Shown here: one piece after another, positions 1-6,900 of the stretch
How the letters are laid out: each line of letters starts with the position of its first letter
Numbering within the stretch: the first letter of the stretch is position 1
NCBI GenBank assembly: GCA_007120155.1
Contig: SKOF01000050.1
Coordinates: 1 to 10,672 of the forward strand
DNA length: 10,672 nt
Source: Thioalkalivibrio sp.
GTDB lineage: Bacteria; Pseudomonadota; Gammaproteobacteria; Ectothiorhodospirales; Ectothiorhodospiraceae
Direction: 5' to 3'
Position numbers and translations under genes: made by a program
Notes under the pieces: generated by a model
Databases searched by the model: none
Told to the model about the DNA's origin: nothing
Seen by the model: the letters and a program-made list of their open reading frames with translations, nothing else

Positions 1-1020
1 CACCGCTTCCTCCGGCGTATAACCGGTCAGTCGGGTGAAGGCCGGGTTGACGCGCTGTATCACGCCATCGGAATCGGTGATCATCACGCCTTGCAGGGAG
101 TTCTCGATGATCTGCTCGGCCACGTGCAGACTGCGCCGGGACTGAGCCAGCGCCACGTCCCTCTCCCGTAGCACACGGCCGAGTTCGCGCAGGTAGTCCA
201 CCTCGATGCCTGAGAGGATCTCGGCAAAGCTGACAATGCCGATGATCCGGCCGCCGTCCGTCGCACCCACGTGGCGCAGGCCCCGCTCGGCCAGCAAGTC
301 GCGTGTGCGCGCCAGGCTCTCGCTTGCGGGCACCGTGAACAACGGGCGGCTGGCCACCTCACCCAACGGTGAATCTTTCAAGCCGCTTGCCACGAAGCGC
401 ACCATATCCCGTTCGGTGACGATCCCTGTGTCGCCGTCCCGGTAATCTACCAGTACGGCGTCAGAGAAGGAGCGGCGCATGAGTTGCGGGGCGTCGGACA
501 GAAGTCGCTCCTCGCCAAGCCGTGGCATGTCCCTCCGCACCACGGAATCCACGGTGCGCAGCGTGAGAAAATGCTCCATGCCCTGATGCACCACAACGTC
601 CGTCTGAGTGATCACGCCCTGAGGCGAACCGTCTCTTTCGTCGACTACCACGAAGTGGCGCACGCCGTGCTTCTGAACTCGTGTCGCCAGGTCCTCCAGG
701 GGCGTGTCCGAAGGAAGGGTGACGACCGGTGAACTCATCACCTGACGGATAGGCCAGTTAATTGCCTCGGGGACCGTAAAGTCCAGGCAGGTGGCATCCC
801 GCTCGGTCCAGATTCCGACCATCTGATCTTCTTCGAATACGACGATGCAACTGCAGTGATGGGTCCACATGCGCTCGGCCGCCTCGTGCAGGGGCGTGGA
901 CGGATCGCAACGCAGAATGTTTCGCTGCGCCACCTGCCCCACGGTGGCGCCGGTGCGCAGGGACAGAGCCTTGCCGTCACCCAACTCCACTGCTCGAAAA
1001 GCCTGCTGTTTGTTTGTCAT
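1..1020 (-). CDS. Multi-CBS and PAS domain signalling protein, N-terminal 340 residues (C-terminus beyond the left edge)
   Basis: The frame is open on the minus strand from an ATG at 1020 to the window edge, giving 340 residues with no stop. I see four CBS-like units in two tandem pairs, at about residues 28-80, 92-145, 158-210 and 221-272. They carry the usual signature endings: GIWTERDA at 69-76, GVITQTDV at 135-142, GIVTERDM at 199-206 and GIVSFAEI at 261-268. CBS pairs normally bind adenine nucleotides or similar ligands. A short heptad-like linker (about 273-300) leads into a PAS domain from about 304, with the motifs SLQGVMITDSDG and NPAFTRLTGY. In Proteobacteria this start of a PAS domain is usually followed by GGDEF and/or EAL domains or a histidine kinase, so a cyclic-di-GMP enzyme or sensor kinase is likely, but the output domain is not in the window. 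An AGGAA ribosome binding site (1028-1032) lies 7 bases before the ATG. No signal peptide or membrane segment is seen, so it is probably cytoplasmic. It is divergent from the protease. Confidence 0.9.
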   Translation of the reverse strand, partial: MTNKQQAFRAVELGDGKALSLRTGATVGQVAQRNILRCDPSTPLHEAAERMWTHHCSCIVVFEEDQMVGIWTERDATCLDFTVPEAINWPIRQVMSSPVVTLPSDTPLEDLATRVQKHGVRHFVVVDERDGSPQGVITQTDVVVHQGMEHFLTLRTVDSVVRRDMPRLGEERLLSDAPQLMRRSFSDAVLVDYRDGDTGIVTERDMVRFVASGLKDSPLGEVASRPLFTVPASESLARTRDLLAERGLRHVGATDGGRIIGIVSFAEILSGIEVDYLRELGRVLRERDVALAQSRRSLHVAEQIIENSLQGVMITDSDGVIQRVNPAFTRLTGYTPEEAV

Positions 1021-1056
1021 CTCAATGTTCCTGACGGGCTGCACACCACAAATACA

Positions 1057-1085
1057 GGGGTCAAGTCTAGCAATACATAGTAATT
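1057..1085 (+). repeat. Dispersed 29-bp repeat, copy A
   Basis: It begins with the 16-base core GGGGTCAAGTCTAGCA shared exactly by all five copies in the window, followed by an AT-rich tail ending TAGTAATT. It differs from copy D at only two positions. It lies 36 bases upstream of the CBS/PAS start codon, within what should be that gene's promoter or leader. Confidence 0.85.
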
Positions 1086-1243
1086 CCCGACCAATGACGA
1101 GCAAGACGGGGTCGGACTGCGACGAAGGGGGCGACACGCGGTCAGACCCGGAAACCCGATCAGCGGACTGACCGGACGGGGCGGCGCGACCGACGGCCCC
1201 CCGGGATGGTGCGGGTGCATCCCCCGACCCGACATGGCGCTGT

Positions 1244-1266
1244 GTACGCCCAATGGCGAGGCGTAC
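1244..1266. promoter_or_regulatory. 7-bp inverted repeat upstream of the protease promoter
   Basis: GTACGCC (1244-1250) and GGCGTAC (1260-1266) form a perfect dyad with a 9-base spacer, ending 10 bases before a TTGACA box. The spacing suits a dimeric regulator or a hairpin. No regulator is identified, and a chance dyad in GC-rich DNA is possible. Confidence 0.3.
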
Positions 1267-1276
1267 CGTTGTGTTC

Positions 1277-1308
1277 TTGACATTACGGCATTACCTGCTA
1301 GTTAACGT
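1277..1308 (+). promoter_or_regulatory. Candidate sigma-70 type promoter for the protease
   Basis: A perfect TTGACA box lies at 1277-1282, at a switch from GC-rich to AT-rich sequence. The -10 element is poor: TAGTTA at 1299-1304 (16-base spacer) is the best spaced and TAACGT at 1303-1308 is an alternative. Transcription from here would give a leader of roughly 45-50 bases. Support rests mainly on the -35 box and its position. Confidence 0.35.
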
Positions 1309-1358
1309 AGATGCAGTAGAGATTACAACTTCAATAAACTCTACACCGGGGGTGTGCC

Positions 1359-3221
1359 ATGAAGCGCAAGGTCTCCCCTGCCGCACACGCCGGTATCCTC
1401 CTTCTTGTGAGCCTCCTGTTCGCCTCACTGCTCGCGGTGGCGGCGTCCGCACCCGCCCCGCTTACGCCGCAGGGGGTGATCGACGGACATTACATCGTGG
1501 TGCTGAGGCCCGACGTGCACGACCCGGGCGCGGTCGCGCGTGATCTCGCCCGGCAGCACGGTTTCGAGGCCGGGTTCGTCTATGCCCATGCCCTCAAGGG
1601 CTTCTCCGCTGCACTGAGCCCCAGGAGCGCGGAAGCCCTGCGCCGCAACCCGCTCGTGGACTTCATCGAGGCCGACCAGATGGTCCGGATCATGTCCCAG
1701 TCGGTCCCCACCGGGATCCGGCGGGTCTTCGCCATGGATAATCCGGGGCTCGGAATCGACGGGGTGGACGATTGGCGGGTGGATGCCGATGTCGCCGTGC
1801 TCGATACCGGCATCGACGCGACGCATCCCGATCTCCACGTCGTGACGAGCGTCGACTGCTCCGGCGGCAGCCCGTGGGTCGGAAGCTGCAAGAGCGGCGG
1901 CGACGATGGTAACGGACACGGCACGCACGTCGCCGGCACGATCGCGGCCATCGACAACGGCATCGGCGTCGTCGGGGTCGCCCCGGGGGCGCGCCTGTGG
2001 TCGGTCAAGGTGCTGCGCAACGACGGTTCGGGCTACATGTCCTGGATCATTGCCGGAATCGACTGGGTGACGGCGCGGGCCGACACCATCCGCGTCGCCA
2101 ACATGAGCCTGGGCTGCGAGTGCACGAGCCAGGCCCTCGATCAGGCCATCAGCAACTCGGTGAAGGCCGGTGTGAGCTATGCCGTCTCGGCCGGCAACAG
2201 TGCAAAGGACGCGGAGAGCTTCAGCCCCGCCAGGCATCCGGATGTCATCACGGTATCCGCGCTCGCTGACTTCGACGGCCTGCCGGGCGGAGAGGGTGCG
2301 TCCACCTGTCGCCAGGACACGGACGACACGCTCGCCAACTTCAGCAACTTCGGCCGGCTGATCGATATCGCCGCCCCCGGCGTATGCATTCTCTCGACCT
2401 GGCCGGGCGCGGCCTACCGCACCCTGAGCGGCACCAGCATGGCCGCGCCGCACGCCGCCGGCGCCGCCGCGATCCTGGTGGCAAGTGGCATCGCGAACCC
2501 CGAACAGGTGCGTGCCGAACTGACCCAGGCCGGCAACCTAGATTGGGTGGATACCTCCGGAGACGGTTACCACGAGCCGCTGCTCGACGTCGGCGACGGC
2601 AATCTCTTCGCGCCGGCGATGGTGGCCGGCACCGCCGCCCAGCCCGGCGAGGCGGTCGCCTCGGTGACCATCCACAGCCCCGCCAACGGCGCCTCGTTCC
2701 TGGTCGGCGATCACATCCTGTTCAAGGGTGAGGCCGACGACGGCGAGGGCGTCGATCTCTCGTCGTCCCTGCGCTGGACATCGAGCATCGACGGCGAGAT
2801 CGACACAGGCGCGAGCTTCACCGCCCAGCTCACTGCGGGTGAACACACGATCACGGCGCAGATCGAAGAGCCCGCCGCGAGCGCCAGCGTTGTCATCACC
2901 GTGAGCGAGGCGGGTACCGGGGCCCTGTTGGTCGAATCGATCAGTTACCAGACCTCAGGCGGACGGAACAGCGACCGCCACCTCACCGTCACGGTCGCGA
3001 TCGCCGATGCCGATGGACATCCCGCCGGTGGCGTGAGCGTCGAGGTCGTCGTCGCCAATACTACGACCGGTGCCTCCTGGCAAGGCACCTCTACGACCGA
3101 CTCGAACGGCAACGCCTCGTTCAGCATCAACAACCACCCGGCGGGCTGCTACGAGACGAAGATCGTCACGCTCAACGGCGAAGATCCGGGAGCGTATGAA
3201 GACCCGGGATACTGCAAGTAG
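1359..3221 (+). CDS. Secreted subtilisin-like serine protease (S8 family) with C-terminal Ig-like domains
   Basis: This 620-residue preproprotein has a signal peptide at about 1-30 (basic MKRK, hydrophobic core, cleavage near ASA). An inhibitor-I9 type propeptide follows at about 43-108, containing GHYIVVLRP and ending VDFIEADQ. The S8 catalytic domain spans about 120-415. The triad is visible: Asp149 in VAVLDTGID, His187 in GNGHGTHVAG and Ser360 in LSGTSMAAPH, with oxyanion Asn280 in VSAGNS. The enzyme should therefore be an active endoprotease once exported and autoprocessed. After the catalytic domain come two beta-rich modules: about 434-516, an Ig-like fold with EADDGEGVDLSSSLRW, and about 523-620, a Big1/carboxypeptidase-regulatory-like module with DSNGNASF. 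There is no C-terminal sorting signal or membrane anchor, so release from the cell is likely. The chosen ATG has a weak GGGGGTG Shine-Dalgarno 4 bases upstream and leads directly into the signal peptide. The gene stands alone between intergenic regions. Confidence 0.93.
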   Translation: MKRKVSPAAHAGILLLVSLLFASLLAVAASAPAPLTPQGVIDGHYIVVLRPDVHDPGAVARDLARQHGFEAGFVYAHALKGFSAALSPRSAEALRRNPLVDFIEADQMVRIMSQSVPTGIRRVFAMDNPGLGIDGVDDWRVDADVAVLDTGIDATHPDLHVVTSVDCSGGSPWVGSCKSGGDDGNGHGTHVAGTIAAIDNGIGVVGVAPGARLWSVKVLRNDGSGYMSWIIAGIDWVTARADTIRVANMSLGCECTSQALDQAISNSVKAGVSYAVSAGNSAKDAESFSPARHPDVITVSALADFDGLPGGEGASTCRQDTDDTLANFSNFGRLIDIAAPGVCILSTWPGAAYRTLSGTSMAAPHAAGAAAILVASGIANPEQVRAELTQAGNLDWVDTSGDGYHEPLLDVGDGNLFAPAMVAGTAAQPGEAVASVTIHSPANGASFLVGDHILFKGEADDGEGVDLSSSLRWTSSIDGEIDTGASFTAQLTAGEHTITAQIEEPAASASVVITVSEAGTGALLVESISYQTSGGRNSDRHLTVTVAIADADGHPAGGVSVEVVVANTTTGASWQGTSTTDSNGNASFSINNHPAGCYETKIVTLNGEDPGAYEDPGYCK

Positions 3222-3290
3222 AACTGACGGTCGCCGGGATTTAGCCGCGCCGTGGTCGATCCTTGAAAGAGGGGCCGGGGTGCAGGGAAC

Positions 3291-3350
3291 AACCGGGTCA
3301 GAGGGCAATTGCTGCTAATACCGGTGGCTATTGCTCTCTGACCCGGTTTT
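3291..3350 (+). terminator. 19-bp hairpin with T-tract after the protease gene
   Basis: The arms at 3291-3309 and 3330-3348 are complementary over 19 bp, with a single G.T (G.U in RNA) position and a 20-base loop. TTTT lies at the 3' end of the right arm. It is 69 bases past the protease stop and would work as an intrinsic terminator. The GGTCAGAG...CTCTGACC arms also resemble hairpins often found beside REP-associated transposase genes, so it may be a mobile-repeat hairpin co-opted as a terminator. Confidence 0.65.
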
Positions 3351-3493
3351 CGTTCAGCAAGTTAGGGGAATAACGGGACCTGACCAGTCCAGGCCATTGG
3401 ATGTTGATGTAAGGATTTCGTGTTGTCGCCCGCAGAAGACCGTTGAACGAGCTGTCCTGGCATTGAAATGCCGGTTCCAGGGCGGCGCCCACG

Positions 3494-3562
3494 CCGCGCG
3501 CCAATCCCCACTACCTGCCTGACCACGTCCGGCACATCACCCAACAGTGGCACAAACGGGAG
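3494..3562 (+). pseudogene. Possible fossil of a REP-associated tyrosine transposase (Y1/RAYT) N-terminus
   Basis: In the frame beginning at 3494 the translation reads PRANPHYLPDHV, then RHITQQWHKRE. From memory, one RAYT subfamily starts PRPPRNYLPGHVWHIT followed by a HKKE or HKRE motif, so about 23 residues match that pattern well. After HKRE the similarity stops abruptly, and the HUH histidine pair and catalytic Tyr expected further on are absent. This is therefore at most a decayed 5' fragment. No ATG in this frame is present nearby. The position inside an intergenic region, beside a GGTCAGAG hairpin and in a window with REP-like repeats, supports the reading, but the match is short and remembered rather than computed. 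Confidence 0.42.
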
Positions 3563-3728
3563 CGAAACGAAGGGGTCGTTCCACGGCAATTTATGAGGGT
3601 AAGTGAGAACAACCGCGATCAGTGATTGTGAGCGGGCGAGATGTGCGTGACGGAAGAATAGAAAAATTAAGAGGATAGGAGAAGGTGGTAGACCGATTTC
3701 TGCAGCGCAAGAATCGATCTGTCACCAT

Positions 3729-3835
3729 TTATTCTTGTTCAAACCCATGTTGACTGTCCGGAAAAGAGTTTTTATTCTTCCCATACCTGAATCACAAGAA
3801 TAAGAATAAGAACTGAATCACAAGAATAAGAATAA
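3729..3835. promoter_or_regulatory. Array of the octamer AAGAATAA in both orientations
   Basis: AAGAATAA occurs on the plus strand at 3796-3803, 3802-3809, 3822-3829 and 3828-3835, and in inverted form (TTATTCTT) at 3729-3736 and 3772-3779. Six copies in about 107 bases of a GC-rich genome, with one inverted copy overlapping the candidate -10 box, suggest a multi-site regulator target. They could also simply reflect expansion of an AT-rich microsatellite. Confidence 0.4.
3750..3778 (+). promoter_or_regulatory. Candidate sigma-70 promoter for the exported repeat protein
   Basis: TTGACT (3750-3755) and TATTCT (3773-3778) are separated by exactly 17 bases. They match the consensus at five of six and four of six positions. 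Predicted transcription starts near 3785, giving a leader of about 160 bases that contains the 26-bp tandem repeat. Confidence 0.5.
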
Positions 3836-3838
3836 ATG
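3787..3838 (+). repeat. 26-bp tandem repeat, two units
   Basis: Units start at 3787 and 3813. The first 23 bases (CTGAATCACAAG, then AATAAGAATAA) are identical, and only the last three bases differ. The repeat sits just downstream of the promoter, in the predicted untranslated leader, and contributes four copies of the AAGAATAA octamer. Confidence 0.85.
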
Positions 3839-3943
3839 GCTGATAACGGGACCGTCCTGCCGTGGCGGTCGATAATAAAAACAGCGGGAGATTCCCCTTT
3901 GCTTCCAGAGATCCTGCCTCTCGTCGCCGGATGGCGGCGCGTA

Positions 3944-6900
3944 ATGAACAGTCAAGCCCCCGCCACGCATAGCCGCGCTTTATTGCCGGCACTGCTTGCC
4001 ATTCTCTTTCTCGCACTGCCCGCTGTCGCCGTCGCACAGCTTTCGGTGACGCCGATCACCTGGGACGTGGTGGGTCTGGATCACAATCGGCCGTTGAGCG
4101 AAGGGCCGGAACTGTTTCCGGTCGGGGCAAGTGTATGCTCGGACAGCGGGACCGGTACTGACCCGGTCACGGCCGAGTTCAGTTGGGACGGTCCGGATTC
4201 CGACGCCGGAACGCCCGACGACTGGATCATCAGCCGTCCCGGTTCCCTGACGGTACTGGAGTTCGATCCGCTGGAGGCCGGCGAGTGCGTGGACGCGTAT
4301 TTCGAGATCCAGGTGATTCGTGGCACCGACGCGTTCGAAGTTGCCCGCGAGTACCGGATTACCGCCACCGCAGGCCCCGAGATTGCCGTCACGCCGACCC
4401 CGCGACAGATCTTCGTCGAGCGGCTGGTATCGCAGAACCGCAACCGGACCCTGAGCATCCGCTGGGGCCGGCAGGCCGACGGCTCGGACTGGCAATTGCT
4501 CGGTGGCGGTTCCTCACTCAATCTGGAGGTTGGCGAGACTTACTTCATCGAGCTGAGTACCGAAACCGCGACCGCCTATGAGCAGATCGAGTCGTTCCTC
4601 ACCTTGTCAAACACCATATTCCAGGTGCTCTCGGTCAGTACCGATTACTCGACCCGCAATTTCGATCCCCTCATTCCGGACCCGAATCCCAGCCTGTACG
4701 GCGATGGCTGCCAGTGGGACCCGGACCCGAACAGCCCGAACTACCTGTCGTGCCTGGCGACCGGCAAGGCCGGCGGCACGGTCACGACCGTCTATCAGAT
4801 CCGCATCGTTTCCGGCGGCGGTGATCGTATCAACCTGGAAGCCCTGATCTACGACTTTTCCGGTTCCAGCTTCCACTACAACACCGACTTCGTTCGCTCG
4901 CCCGGAGAGTTGGTGGTATTCACCCCCAGCGCGCCGGAGTTCAGAAAGCGATTCATTCCCGGCACAATCGGGGCCGATGGCATCGCCACGGTCCGGTTCA
5001 CGATCTCCAATCCGAACCCGATTCCCCAAACCGGGTACTCTTTCACCGACACCCTTCCGGCCGGCATGGAAGTGGCCGCAGATCCCAACCTTTCGAACAG
5101 TTGCGGTGGCAGCACGAATGCCTCCGCCGGCGGCAGTGCCATATCACTGGCGGGCGGGGAGCTGGAAGCCAACAGCTCCTGTACCATTCTGGTCGACGTG
5201 ACGGTGCCGGAGGATGCCGGCGCCAGCTATCCGCTGACGCTGGAGAACAGCGTCGATTTGCGGGTCGGCGATCCGGGCGATCCCGAATTCACGGTCAATG
5301 CCACCGCCGAGCTGGAAGTCACCGAGTTCCCGCCACCGCCACAGGTTTGCACGCCGAATGCGCTGGTGGCCTGGGACGGCTTCGACAGTGCGTCGACTCC
5401 CACTGCGACCGCCGATCCCGAGAACCGATCTCCGGCCGCCTCGGGCGGGGCGGGCCTGACCTTTTCGACCGCGACCATCTCCGGGCGCAGCGTCTGGAAC
5501 GCGCGAGCCAACACCGCCAACCAGAGCCTGTCCCAGGCGCTTTCGTCCAATGCCTACTACCAGTTCAGCCTGAATACCGTCGGCCTGGATACCGTGGACT
5601 TCGCGCTGGAGGCATTCCGCCAGAACGTCAACGCGCCCGAGTCGCTGACGCTGTTCTGGGGTGCGGACGCATCCAGCCTCACCCAGTCGGCGACGCTCAC
5701 TCCGGTGCCCACCCGTTCCAACTCCGTCGGGTTCCGCAACCTTCGCGCCTCGGGGTTGGGCAACCTGGACGACGGCACCGGCGGTGGCGACGGCATTACC
5801 GTGTTTCGCGTCTATGCTTATGGCGCCTCGGGCACCAACCAGGATGTCAGCGTCCTGGATGTAATGATTTCCGACGGAGATACCTGCACCGATGCCGATC
5901 CCTCGACCGCGCCGGATCCTCCGCAGGTCAGCAAGCGCTTCGAGAGCCCACCCGGAACCGAAACAAGTTCGGCAGGGCTGGGCCAGGAGCTTCGGTTGCT
6001 CTTTACCATCACCAACCCGAACGCGGCGCTCGGGCTGACCGGCCTGCGCCTGGTCGACGCGCTGCCGCCGGGACTCGAGGTTGTGCCCGACACTTTCGAC
6101 AACAACTGCACTGGCGGGGTCTGGGCCGAAGACCCGCAGGGCGTGCTGGTGCTCGAAGACAGCAGCATTAACGCCTCGGCTACGTGCACGCTGGCAGTCG
6201 ACGTGCGGGCAACCTCGGTGGGCGGGCTGACCAATCTCAGCGACCCGATCGATGCCAACGAGACGCTGGCGGGCAATTCGGCCCGAGCCAGCGTTACGGT
6301 CGACGCGCCGTCGGAGACTCCCTCGATGGTCAAGTTCTTCGAGCCCAACCCGCTGTTCGATCCCGCCGGCTCCACGCGCCTGGTCTTCCGCATCACCAAC
6401 AACGACAGTTCAGATGTGATTGAGCAGGTCGGCTTCAGCGATACGTTGCCGGACGGTCTGGTGCTGGCAAACCCGCTGGCCGACGAGGCCACCGGCAACT
6501 GCGGGTCGCCGACAGTCAGCAGAACCGCAGCCGATCTCCTTGAGGTATCCGGCGCGACGGTGCCGCCGAGTACCGTCTGCGAGATTTCAGTGGATGTGGA
6601 ACTGGCCGATCCGGGCTTGGAGTTGCCGGCGTGGTTCGAGAACGTTTCCGGCCCGGTCCGCCATGTCTTCAACGGCGTGACCATCGAGGGTAATCAGGCC
6701 ACGGCCACGCTGTTGGTCGATGAGCCCATTCCCTCGGTGGGGCTGCTGAAGCAGGTCGGCCTGACGTCCGACATCGATGGCGCCTGGTCCGACTACGTGG
6801 GCGTGGCGCTGAACACCGATGTCTATTTCAGGTATGCGGTCGAGAACATCGGCGAGAGCGAACTGTCGGCCATCTCGCTGTCTGACCCCGAACTTGGCCT

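Larger units (their letters stand above)
1021..1358. other. Divergent intergenic region
   Basis: This 338-base gap separates the minus-strand CBS/PAS gene from the plus-strand protease. It holds repeat copy A, a GACGGGGTCGGA motif (1105-1116) that recurs downstream of repeat copy D, a 7-bp inverted repeat and a candidate promoter. The middle (about 1120-1240) is GC-rich, with short C and G runs and no convincing ORF. Confidence 0.7.
3222..3943. other. Long intergenic region between protease and repeat-protein genes
   Basis: This gap of about 720 bases holds a 19-bp hairpin, a short RAYT-like coding fossil, a promoter, a 26-bp tandem repeat and an octamer array. From about 3600 to 3840 it is conspicuously AT-rich and purine-biased compared with the flanking genes. 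Bases 3351-3490 and 3563-3720 contain nothing else I can support. Confidence 0.7.

Noticed and set aside
1425..2453. 342-residue minus-strand ORF opposite the protease
   Set aside because: It overlaps the intact catalytic domain with all triad residues on the other strand. Its Arg/Asp/Ala-rich composition is typical of an antisense shadow.
3331..3589. Short ORFs in the intergenic region on both strands
   Set aside because: They have no ribosome binding site and no family resemblance. They overlap each other and the hairpin, and only the short RAYT-like stretch in a different frame looked meaningful.
3836..3838. ATG as start of the exported repeat protein
   Set aside because: It has no ribosome binding site, lies in a tandem repeat, and would put 36 hydrophilic residues before the signal peptide. 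The ATG at 3944 fits better.
5101..6171. 356-residue plus-strand ORF in another frame of the repeat-protein gene
   Set aside because: It is an Arg/Gly-rich out-of-frame reading inside a continuous coding frame with domain repeats, with no signal or family match.
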